From JAYQPD01 sp046050105 (GTDB lineage: Bacteria; Patescibacteriota; Minisyncoccia; Phycocordibacterales; UBA918): a DNA stretch of 19,561 nucleotides. The stretch spans positions 1-19,561 of the forward strand of contig JBJOQE010000065.1 of the NCBI GenBank assembly GCA_046050105.1, given 5' to 3'. Under the pieces are notes generated by a model. The model saw nothing but the letters and a program-made list of their open reading frames with translations. It ran no database searches and was not told the DNA's origin. Positions 13,294 through 19,561 of the stretch are shown piece after piece (within the stretch, counting starts at the first letter, position 1; each line of letters starts with the position of its first letter). The position numbers and the translations under genes are program-made.

Positions 13294-13908
13294 TTATGGG
13301 CACACTGCATTACCAACGCTCCACCAGTTTGTATGTCCGGCTACTTGGCACTCTCGCGGCTGGGCTCCAAGCTCATAGCCACGTACTGTGGCTTGGTTAC
13401 ATGTGCCAGCTTGCATACAAAACACACCGCCATCCTCACTGGACACCTTGTCGCTCGCACTGGATTCCAAAATTGTCATGAGTCCATAAGACTGATAGTT
13501 ATCAGCTGAGTCGGCGTCATAGTAGAAGCGATACGCCGTTTGGTTGTCACCGCTTGGGTCTTGTATACCTCCTTTATAGTAAGGGGCAAGGTCAGACATA
13601 AGGAGACACCAACTGCCGGCGACCCCTCCCGCACCCCGTGTACCATCGGCACACACTTCGGTAGCCACTGCACTATTTGAACGTGCAGTGTTACGCGGGG
13701 GAAACCCATCATTATCTGCACGGTACAGCTCAATAGCTTTTTGTATTTCTTTTAAGTGCTTAATGCGCGTTGCATCACGGCCACGGGAACGCGCATCATA
13801 GAGAGATGCGAGCACGATGGCTGCAAGCAAACCGATAACCGCAATCACCATAAGCAGCTCCAGAAGTGTGAAGCCACGTGAAGGTATAGTGATGTTCTGA
13901 AAGCGCAT
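13294..13908 (-). CDS. Type IV prepilin-like protein (pseudopilin)
   Basis: Secreted pilus or secretion-system subunit of 204 residues. The prepilin signal SRGFTLLELLMVIAVIG (about 10-26) has cleavage after Gly12, Phe at +1 and Glu17 at +5, followed by the hydrophobic helix to about residue 36. The mature globular part starts with an amphipathic helix containing DATRIKHLKEIQKAIELY and has aromatic, Asn/Asp and Gly-rich segments. Several cysteines (VCADG, SWCLL, VFCMQAGTC, ECQVAG, AVCP) suggest disulfides. The start is the ATG at 13908, 7 nt after the rpiB stop; the longer frame to 14124 runs antiparallel to nothing and overlaps rpiB, so it is rejected. Its position between rpiB and rpe is unusual for a pilin and may be only cotranscription. 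Confidence 0.88.
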   Translation of the reverse strand: MRFQNITIPSRGFTLLELLMVIAVIGLLAAIVLASLYDARSRGRDATRIKHLKEIQKAIELYRADNDGFPPRNTARSNSAVATEVCADGTRGAGGVAGSWCLLMSDLAPYYKGGIQDPSGDNQTAYRFYYDADSADNYQSYGLMTILESSASDKVSSEDGGVFCMQAGTCNQATVRGYELGAQPRECQVAGHTNWWSVGNAVCP

Positions 13909-13915
13909 AGAAAAA

Positions 13916-14365
13916 CTAAATGGCCAGGTCATCAATTGACGCAAGACGACGCGTATGACGTTCGTCACCACTAAAATTGGTCTCGAGCCATATGTCTGCT
14001 GCAGCACATATCTCTTCTGGTGAAAGAAAACGCGCACCACACGAGAGGACATTGGCATCGTTATGTTCACGTGAGAGTATGAGTATTTCTTGTGGACCAC
14101 CATAGTACACCACGGCGCGCACACCTGGAATGCGGTTTGCTACTATGGCCTCCCCTTGCCCTGAACCGCCGAGGATGATTGCGCGTGCGCAGTCTCCACT
14201 TGAGACTTTCTGCGCAGCAACTTTCATGAAAGAGGGGTAATCATCTCCTGCATCGTGCACATACGCACCACAATCTACGACCTCATGCCCCTGTTCGATG
14301 AGGTATGCCTTCAGCGTCTCTTTATGTGCAAAACCTGCGTGATCTGTAGCAAGTGCAATAATCAT
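13916..14365 (-). CDS. rpiB: Ribose-5-phosphate isomerase B
   Basis: Interconverts ribose 5-phosphate and ribulose 5-phosphate. It has 149 residues. DHAGF (8-12), DDYPSF (41-46) and REHNDANVLSCGARF (99-113) are family motifs. The usual catalytic Cys of the CGTG loop is absent: the loop reads GGSGQGEAIVANRIPG (66-81), with Glu72 at the site used as the base in actinobacterial RpiB of the Mycobacterium tuberculosis type. This is therefore the Glu-type enzyme. The start is the ATG at 14365, one base after the GAPDH stop, so it is coupled; the longer frame into GAPDH is rejected. RpiA is not seen in the window. Confidence 0.93.
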   Translation of the reverse strand: MIIALATDHAGFAHKETLKAYLIEQGHEVVDCGAYVHDAGDDYPSFMKVAAQKVSSGDCARAIILGGSGQGEAIVANRIPGVRAVVYYGGPQEILILSREHNDANVLSCGARFLSPEEICAAADIWLETNFSGDERHTRRLASIDDLAI

Positions 14366-14366
14366 G

Positions 14367-15389
14367 TTAGGAAAGCGTCTTCCCCGAGGCAACAACATGT
14401 TCAATGAGGGTGTGGGTATAACTTGCTTCGTTGTCATACCATGCAAGCACCTTTACCAAGTTGCCGCCCACCACACGAGTGAAGGCAAGATCGGCCATAG
14501 ATGCAAACGTAAGTCCGATGATGTCGGAAGAAACGAGTGGCTCTGTAGTTACACCAAAAAGTATCTTCCATTTTTCGCTCGAAGCAGCCTCCGTGAGAAT
14601 TGCGTTTACTTCTTGAGCTGTAGTGTCGCGAGAAGACACGAAGGTGATGTCGACCAGCGAGCCGACCGGCACCGGCACGCGCACCGAAATGCCGTCGAAC
14701 TTTCCTTTGAGTGCGGGGTACGCTTGGGTTACGGCCACCGCAGCGCCCGTAGACGATGGCACAATATTTTCTGCAGCCGCACGCCCTTCGCGCAGATCCT
14801 TTTTTGATGGGCCATCTTGGAGTGTCTGCGAAGCCGTATACGCATGAGTAGTATTAAGGAGCGCCTTCTCCACTCCCAGTGCCTCATGCAAGATGGCGAT
14901 GAGTGGGCTCGTAGCATTTGTAGTGCACGATGCATTTGAGGTAATGGCCACTCCCGGCATATCTCCCTCGTTCACACCCATAAGCACGGTGGCGCCAGGC
15001 ACCGCTCCTGCGTCATCTTTCACGGGGCCGGTAATTACTACACGCTTTGCCCCTCCCTTAAGATGCGCTGCAGCTTTTTCATAGCTGGTGAAAATGCCGG
15101 TTGACTCCACCACCACATCCACACCGTGGGCTCCCCAAGGAATCTTCGAGGGTTCACGTTCCTGCACAAAAGCTATTTCTTTCCCATCGACAAACAACCT
15201 CCCCTCATGCACCTCAACGGAGAACGAAGCCTTACGGTATGCAGTGTCATACTTTAAAAGATAGGCCAAAGAATCAACCGAGCCGAGGTCATTTATGGCG
15301 ACTACCTCAATGTCATCTCGTTCGTATGCAAGTCTAAAAAAAGTGCGTCCGATGCGGCCGAAGCCATTAATACCAACTTTTATGCTCAT
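14367..15389 (-). CDS. gap: Glyceraldehyde-3-phosphate dehydrogenase, type I
   Basis: Oxidative phosphorylation of glyceraldehyde 3-phosphate with NAD, in the cytoplasm. It has 340 residues, the usual length. The NAD motif GINGFGRIGR lies at 6-15, and Asp34 in AINDLG suggests NAD preference. The catalytic Cys155 is in SNASCTTNATSPL and His182 in NTTHAYTASQ. The C-terminal signature WYDNEASY lies at 317-324. The start is the ATG at 15389 (MSIKVGINGFG); a TTG at 15401 adds four residues and is unlikely. No Shine-Dalgarno. rpiB follows after one base, linking glycolysis and the pentose phosphate genes in one transcript. Confidence 0.96.
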   Translation of the reverse strand: MSIKVGINGFGRIGRTFFRLAYERDDIEVVAINDLGSVDSLAYLLKYDTAYRKASFSVEVHEGRLFVDGKEIAFVQEREPSKIPWGAHGVDVVVESTGIFTSYEKAAAHLKGGAKRVVITGPVKDDAGAVPGATVLMGVNEGDMPGVAITSNASCTTNATSPLIAILHEALGVEKALLNTTHAYTASQTLQDGPSKKDLREGRAAAENIVPSSTGAAVAVTQAYPALKGKFDGISVRVPVPVGSLVDITFVSSRDTTAQEVNAILTEAASSEKWKILFGVTTEPLVSSDIIGLTFASMADLAFTRVVGGNLVKVLAWYDNEASYTHTLIEHVVASGKTLS

Positions 15390-15414
15390 GGTGAATGTCA
15401 AGAATTACTCTTGA

Positions 15415-15423
15415 AGTATACCG
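15415..15423 (-). promoter_or_regulatory. Candidate promoter box of the gap-rpiB-pilin-rpe cluster
   Basis: CGGTATACT on the minus strand, 25 nt before the gap ATG, predicting a leader of about 18 nt without a Shine-Dalgarno. Confidence 0.45.
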
Positions 15424-15447
15424 CATCACACCCTTCAGCATCGTTAT

Positions 15448-16473
15448 TTATTCACTACTTTCACTGTCAAAGATAGTTTTGGAAATATCGGCAATTACCG
15501 CAGGAAGGGTATCTATCTCTTTTCCGCGGAGCATCACACAGAGTGCATAGGGGCGTTTATCTTTGTAGACAATGCCACAATCATGAAGCTGTGCTGGCTC
15601 TGCTTCCGAACGGGTGCGCTCACCAAACTTATGCGCAACCACCGTGCCCTTCGGCACACCAGCAGCGATGCCTTGCAGAAAAGATGAATCCGTGAGCATC
15701 GCCAGCAGCGCATCGGAACTGCTGTGTGTAAGATAGGTACCATTATAGAGAATACGAAAGAACGATGCGTAGGTGCGCACACTCATGGTGTAACCATCTC
15801 CCCCTGTGGGCACTTCAATGCCCAGTTTTTTATATGCCTCCTCGAGCTCCTCCATGGTAATCATCTGCGCAAGCACCTGTGTGGCGATGTTGTCTGAGTA
15901 GACCAGCATCAGCCGCATTGCTTCAGTGAGAGAGTAATCACGACCGAGTGCCATGCTTTCCGTCGGCGGAAAATGCTGCGGTATCAAAAATGCTCCTCCT
16001 TCGTAGCGCACCGTACTTGACGCAAATGCAGGGTCAGTATCCGCCTTGCGCAACAGACTGAGTGCGAGAGGTACCTTAAGTAAGCTCCCTGGAGTAAACT
16101 GCACATCTTCATGGATACCAAACCAAGTACCATCGTTCAACTCGCGGTAATACACTCCCGCTTCAGCAATGGTGCCTTTCTTGGTGTACGTTTCGATAAG
16201 CTTCCCCACGCGTTCGCGGAGCACCTGCGTATCTTTATTGGTAGAGTAGTTATTTTCTACTCCACAGCTCAATAGTGGACTCACAAACCGGAAGTTTGTT
16301 GCAAATTCTCGCTGCTCATCATTGACAAAAGATACCGCTTGACTGGCAATGCCTGCGCCGTCACTGCTCCCGGATGCGCCGTACATACCGATGCCAATAC
16401 CCACCACCAGACCCACACCGAGCGTTATCAGGGTCTCTAGAGGTTTCCGTGGCGTTGAGTGTGCTCCTTTCAT
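15448..16473 (-). CDS. Membrane-anchored serine hydrolase of the beta-lactamase/D,D-peptidase fold
   Basis: A 341-residue envelope protein. Residues about 13-34 are a hydrophobic, glycine-rich anchor or signal segment. The active-site set is present: SLLK (130-133) with nucleophile Ser130, SDN (193-195), and KFG (282-284) in place of the usual KTG. The Glu-x-x-Leu-Asn of class A beta-lactamases is not seen in the region between SDN and KFG, so a D,D-peptidase or another peptidoglycan-related role is as likely as beta-lactam hydrolysis, and resistance should not be assumed. The start is the ATG at 16473; the longer frame to 16527 overlaps the upstream gene. A TATACT box lies 11 nt upstream. 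Confidence 0.85.
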   Translation of the reverse strand: MKGAHSTPRKPLETLITLGVGLVVGIGIGMYGASGSSDGAGIASQAVSFVNDEQREFATNFRFVSPLLSCGVENNYSTNKDTQVLRERVGKLIETYTKKGTIAEAGVYYRELNDGTWFGIHEDVQFTPGSLLKVPLALSLLRKADTDPAFASSTVRYEGGAFLIPQHFPPTESMALGRDYSLTEAMRLMLVYSDNIATQVLAQMITMEELEEAYKKLGIEVPTGGDGYTMSVRTYASFFRILYNGTYLTHSSSDALLAMLTDSSFLQGIAAGVPKGTVVAHKFGERTRSEAEPAQLHDCGIVYKDKRPYALCVMLRGKEIDTLPAVIADISKTIFDSESSE

Positions 16474-16484
16474 AGGATAGGTAA

Positions 16485-16490
16485 AGTATA
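16485..16490 (-). promoter_or_regulatory. Candidate -10 box of the serine hydrolase gene
   Basis: TATACT preceded by TCG, 11 nt before the ATG at 16473, giving a leader of about 5 nt. It lacks the GG seen in the other boxes and has no clear -35. Confidence 0.35.
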
Positions 16491-16513
16491 CGATGAATAT
16501 GGGCCGGCGTATA

Positions 16514-17080
16514 TTATTCCACGACAATGGTTCTCATCGCTTCCGCAGCACCCTCGCTCCCACGGTAGCGGTACAAGATGACATGCACCCCTTCCCTGCT
16601 CGTATCAACGATAACATCATCCACCGGTGCATCATCTACATATACACGAAGTGGCAGTGCTTCACCGGTGCCTCCCTCTGCGAGAGCACCATCATCGGTG
16701 TAGGCACTGCCTACCGCCACCGTGATACGCGGTTCACCGATAAGCGACACAGAGGGTGGCGTCACCACGGCAGCATCAGGGTCAATGCGTGCGCCAGCCA
16801 CTTCGACCCCTGACGCTTCGGCGGTTGGCGGCAAAGCCCCGCCTCTGTTCTCTGATGCGTCCTGACGTGGTGGCGTCTCTGCATCTCGGAGGAGCGCCGC
16901 TGCGGGCAGCGCCTGTGCGCCGAGCAGTCGCACGATTGGCGCCATAGTAGGCTGCCACATCACCACCAGAAACAGTGTGCCAAGTGCCATGCTTGAACCC
17001 ACACCAAAAAACCACAGGGCGTGGCGCTCGCGGAGCGAACGCTCTATGCTATCCAGGAAAAGAAAAAATGAGTGAAACAT
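16514..17080 (-). CDS. Single-pass membrane protein with DUF5011-like Ig domain
   Basis: A 188-residue protein. A short cytoplasmic N-terminus (about 1-20) precedes one membrane helix (about 22-41) and a Pro/Ala-rich linker (about 56-107). The C-terminal domain (108-188) starts PSVSLIGEPRITVAVGSAYT and runs through DDGALA, a pattern close to the DUF5011 surface Ig-like repeat (usually G-x-x-Y-x-D-x-G-A-x-A). It probably displays a small beta-sandwich outside the cell. The start ATG lies 21 nt after the end of the large surface protein gene and has no Shine-Dalgarno; a TATAAT overlaps the stop of that gene. It ends 40 nt before the serine hydrolase start. Confidence 0.75.
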   Translation of the reverse strand: MFHSFFLFLDSIERSLRERHALWFFGVGSSMALGTLFLVVMWQPTMAPIVRLLGAQALPAAALLRDAETPPRQDASENRGGALPPTAEASGVEVAGARIDPDAAVVTPPSVSLIGEPRITVAVGSAYTDDGALAEGGTGEALPLRVYVDDAPVDDVIVDTSREGVHVILYRYRGSEGAAEAMRTIVVE

Positions 17081-17100
17081 AGGTGTATGTTGTACTCAGT

Positions 17101-17106
17101 ATTATA
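17101..17106 (-). promoter_or_regulatory. Candidate -10 for the DUF5011-like gene
   Basis: Perfect TATAAT on the minus strand, overlapping the TAA of the upstream surface-protein gene and 20 nt before the ATG at 17080. No -35 identified. Confidence 0.35.
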
Positions 17107-19561
17107 TCTCACCACCTCCGCCTCCCCCGCCGCCGCCAGTGGCCGCGTGGTATGGCTTCACCTGAACAGCATCCACACGCACCGTGTTTGAGTTCGGCTG
17201 TGCAATCACCCGCACAAAGAAGTTGGCATTTCCCAATTCAGCAGGTGCCCACGTGCGCCCCCAAGTATCACCTTCGCCTCCCAGGGTATACACCACATCA
17301 CTACCGGTGAGGATGGTAGTGGCTTTGGTGGCAGTAACACTTGTGCCGCCGTCCCATGAAAGCGCCACCTCAATGGTGCCAGCGGCAGTTGAACCTGAAG
17401 CTTCGAGCTTCACCTCCACACCCGTCACGGTATTTGCGCCTGGCACATTAAACCCAAAGACGCTGTAGCTCTGGCGGAGGTTTGCAGAAGCTGCGGTTGC
17501 GTACGAACCATCCGACAGCAGCCCATTCGCGCCCGTAGCCCACTCGTTGTGCGGCGTGCCTTGTGCGGTGGGTGCTTGGAAGCCTGGCGTCTCGCCAATC
17601 TCCTCGCCGCCACCCTGTCCGCCCCCTGTGGTGGTAGCTTGACCCGCTGGTGCATCACCACCTATCGCGCCACTCGCGCCATTGCCACCACCGCCACCGC
17701 CCGCATCGCCGCCACGGATATGCTGTACGGAAGATACCGAGCCGGTAGGAGAGATGGTCGCAAGCGACATGGCACCCGTCACCGTCCCTGAAACTGCCAG
17801 ACTCATCGTCATATACTCGTTTGGTTTTACCCCAGTGATATCGGAAGCCACCAGATAGTTTTGCGTGGTGGTCGCTTCGAATGTGGTGGTAAAGGTGATG
17901 CTTCCGGATTGTCCATTCACCAGAAGCACACCGGCGCTACTCGTGGTGGCATCGGCACCGTCTACCATACCGTTTGCGTTGTAGTCGCGATAGAGCCAGA
18001 TGTTGGTGAGGTTTTCGCTATCGATGCGGCGCACACCGGTGAGTGCAAAAGTGAGTGTGCCGATATTTATTGTTTCGCCGAAAGGAGTCATTTTAAAGCG
18101 ATAGAGCGTGGCGCCAGTTTGATTGTGTGAGGTAAAGGCGCTCTCTGCTTGGCCGAGGTCGTGCTCACCTACCGCAAGCGAACCACCAATCGCCAGTGTT
18201 GCAGTGTCTACACTATCGACTGTTTGATCACCGTCATAGGAAAGCCCAAGTGCAGGTACAGGGCCAGCCACTACAGTAAACTGCGAAAACGAAAGCCCAC
18301 CAATAGTCAGCGTGTCGCTTGCCGAAAAGTTTGAGGTGACGTCAATGACCAGTACCGAACCGCCACCTTCATACGACACAGTGCCCGACACTTTTCCTGA
18401 GGCTGTGCCGCCAAACACGGCACTCGTATCGTACGTGTTCCATCGCATATTGTGGGTCGACGTGGCAATGATGAGGCGAATGTCATTTGTGGAAGTGATG
18501 GATGGCAGCAAAGCATCGGCCACGGTGATGACAGCAATCGAAGTGGTTGCTTGTCCTATAAAAAACTCTTGGTTTGACGCAGACGACATAGTTGGTGCCG
18601 CGGCAAATGTCCACGCCGTGGTGTTGCCACTGTTGGTACTTCGGTAGGCAGTGAGGTCAATACCGGGAGTGACATCTGAGTCTTGTACATCAAGATAGTT
18701 GTTGTCGAGAGAGGCGGTGACGTTAAGCTTTGCCGCCACACCATTTTGTGTGGAGCGTATAAACATTTTGTTGGCAGCCGCACCGCGCAGGTTTAAGGTG
18801 GCAATCGTTGTGGTGGCGCCTGCAGGAAACGCCACCGTGGTACTTGCCACGGCAGTAAACACATTGGTGACGGTGGTCGTGGTGGCAAGTGTGGTGGTGC
18901 CCCCAGTATTCACTACTTCAAGGTTATAAAACGCGCTCGCGCCCGAGAGCGTGCCTGTGGCCACCTGTGAAGAAGTGCCCGCAAACGTTGTGGTGCCCGT
19001 ACCTGCCATAAATGTGCCCGATGCATTGGTGTAATTACCCGTAATGGTAAGGCGTGATGGTGCATAGACCGTGGTGCTCGCACCGATTGAAAATGCGCTC
19101 GTTGACGCATTGGCACCAAACGTTGCTATCGTTGTAGAAAGTGCGGTGGAAGAGGAAGTCATCACGCGGTTGCCAGCTGTTGCATTACAAGAAATTCCAG
19201 TCACCCCACATGCCACAGCCACAAAGAGGCCGTTGGCGTAGGTGACGGAGTCCCAAACATGATCCGCAGCCGAAGTTCGCGAGGTCCAGGTGATGCCGTC
19301 AGGTGAGGTCATGACACGGTTGCCGGTGCCAGAGAATGCCACAGCCACAAAGAGGCCGTTGCCGTAGGTGACGGAGTACCAGGAGTTGTCTGCGGCGGAA
19401 GTTCGCGAGGTCCAGGTGATGCCGTCAGTTGAGGTCATGACGCGGTTGCCGGTACCCGTTTGAGCAACCGCCACAAAGAGGCCGTTGCCGTAGGTGACGG
19501 AGCGCCAGGTGTTGTCTGCGGCGGAAGTTCGCGAGGTCCAGGTGATGCCGTCAGGTGAGGT
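17102..19561 (-). CDS. Large repeat-containing surface protein (partial, N-terminus beyond window)
   Basis: The frame is open to the window edge, giving 819 residues without the N-terminus; an apparent start at 19474 is a GTG inside a repeat and is rejected. The visible start has tandem 42-residue repeats of the form DGITWTSRTSAAD...SVTYGNGLFVAVA...GNRVM, reminiscent of beta-propeller blades. A Thr/Ala-rich region with short beta-strand patterns follows. A YRDYNANGMVDGAD segment (about 17950-17996) looks like an EF-hand or dockerin-type calcium loop. Gly-rich linkers (about 17610-17720 and the extreme C-terminus, nine glycines then EI) flank a last beta-sandwich-like domain beginning PHNEW and containing VEVALSWDGG and TWGRTW. 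No membrane anchor is seen at the C-terminus. Probably an exported cell-surface or adhesion protein; no enzyme motif. Confidence 0.85.
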   Translation of the reverse strand, partial: TSPDGITWTSRTSAADNTWRSVTYGNGLFVAVAQTGTGNRVMTSTDGITWTSRTSAADNSWYSVTYGNGLFVAVAFSGTGNRVMTSPDGITWTSRTSAADHVWDSVTYANGLFVAVACGVTGISCNATAGNRVMTSSSTALSTTIATFGANASTSAFSIGASTTVYAPSRLTITGNYTNASGTFMAGTGTTTFAGTSSQVATGTLSGASAFYNLEVVNTGGTTTLATTTTVTNVFTAVASTTVAFPAGATTTIATLNLRGAAANKMFIRSTQNGVAAKLNVTASLDNNYLDVQDSDVTPGIDLTAYRSTNSGNTTAWTFAAAPTMSSASNQEFFIGQATTSIAVITVADALLPSITSTNDIRLIIATSTHNMRWNTYDTSAVFGGTASGKVSGTVSYEGGGSVLVIDVTSNFSASDTLTIGGLSFSQFTVVAGPVPALGLSYDGDQTVDSVDTATLAIGGSLAVGEHDLGQAESAFTSHNQTGATLYRFKMTPFGETINIGTLTFALTGVRRIDSENLTNIWLYRDYNANGMVDGADATTSSAGVLLVNGQSGSITFTTTFEATTTQNYLVASDITGVKPNEYMTMSLAVSGTVTGAMSLATISPTGSVSSVQHIRGGDAGGGGGGNGASGAIGGDAPAGQATTTGGGQGGGEEIGETPGFQAPTAQGTPHNEWATGANGLLSDGSYATAASANLRQSYSVFGFNVPGANTVTGVEVKLEASGSTAAGTIEVALSWDGGTSVTATKATTILTGSDVVYTLGGEGDTWGRTWAPAELGNANFFVRVIAQPNSNTVRVDAVQVKPYHAATGGGGGGGGGEI
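19281..19561. repeat. 126-bp tandem repeats encoding 42-residue blades
   Basis: Near-identical units begin at 19281, 19407 and 19533 (the last cut by the window), exactly 126 bp apart. A diverged partial unit precedes 19281. The close DNA identity, including silent positions, indicates recent expansion; more copies are likely beyond the window. Confidence 0.9.

Noticed and set aside
13280..13303. GTG start for rpe
   Set aside because: It overlaps the end of the pilin gene and adds residues before the normal barrel start; kept only as an alternative.
15448..16473. Calling this an antibiotic-resistance class A beta-lactamase
   Set aside because: KFG replaces KTG and no ExxLN motif is visible; the fold is supported but resistance is not.
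17102..19474. Complete surface protein starting at 19474
   Set aside because: That codon is a GTG within a tandem repeat and the frame continues to the window edge; the gene is truncated by the window.

Overview
The window reads as a Patescibacteria/CPR genome, most likely Parcubacteria-like. This is inferred from gene content, not from a marker-gene search. The signs are a short EF-Ts, a type B bL31 without zinc cysteines, a short RF1, a two-gene transketolase, a prepilin, and large glycine/threonine-rich surface proteins with tandem repeats. Base composition is near even. TGA is used as a stop (RF1 gene) and the code is standard. Almost every gene lies on the minus strand; the only clear plus-strand gene is a PfkB sugar kinase.

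Layout from high to low coordinates, the direction of minus-strand transcription: a partial repeat-bearing surface protein; a membrane-anchored DUF5011-like protein; a serine hydrolase of the beta-lactamase/D,D-peptidase fold; GAPDH, RpiB, a type IV prepilin, ribulose-5-phosphate 3-epimerase, and the two transketolase halves, which together give the non-oxidative pentose phosphate route plus a glycolytic step. A 19-bp-stem bidirectional terminator separates this block from the convergent sugar kinase. The kinase is divergent from a glyoxylate-reductase-like dehydrogenase. Then come bL25, a coiled-coil lytic transglycosylase, an unknown 193-aa protein, a 44-aa small protein with a duplicated translation-start region, bL31, RF1, S2, EF-Ts and a small membrane protein. 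The low end holds a two-unit structured element, tRNA-Thr(UGU), a likely broken small gene, and a partial processive GT2 glycosyltransferase.

Two patterns stand out. First, at 1541-1740 there are two tandem copies (period about 107 nt) of a structured element. They differ in sequence but keep the same helices, with about nine compensatory base-pair changes. They are bounded by a 15-bp direct repeat that copies the 5' end of the adjacent tRNA-Thr gene. Second, a -10-like motif, (T/C)GGTATACT, recurs upstream of at least seven genes, in four or five cases only 6-9 nt from the start codon and without Shine-Dalgarno sequence. This suggests leaderless or very short-leader mRNAs, whereas several operon-internal and small genes have clear Shine-Dalgarno sites.
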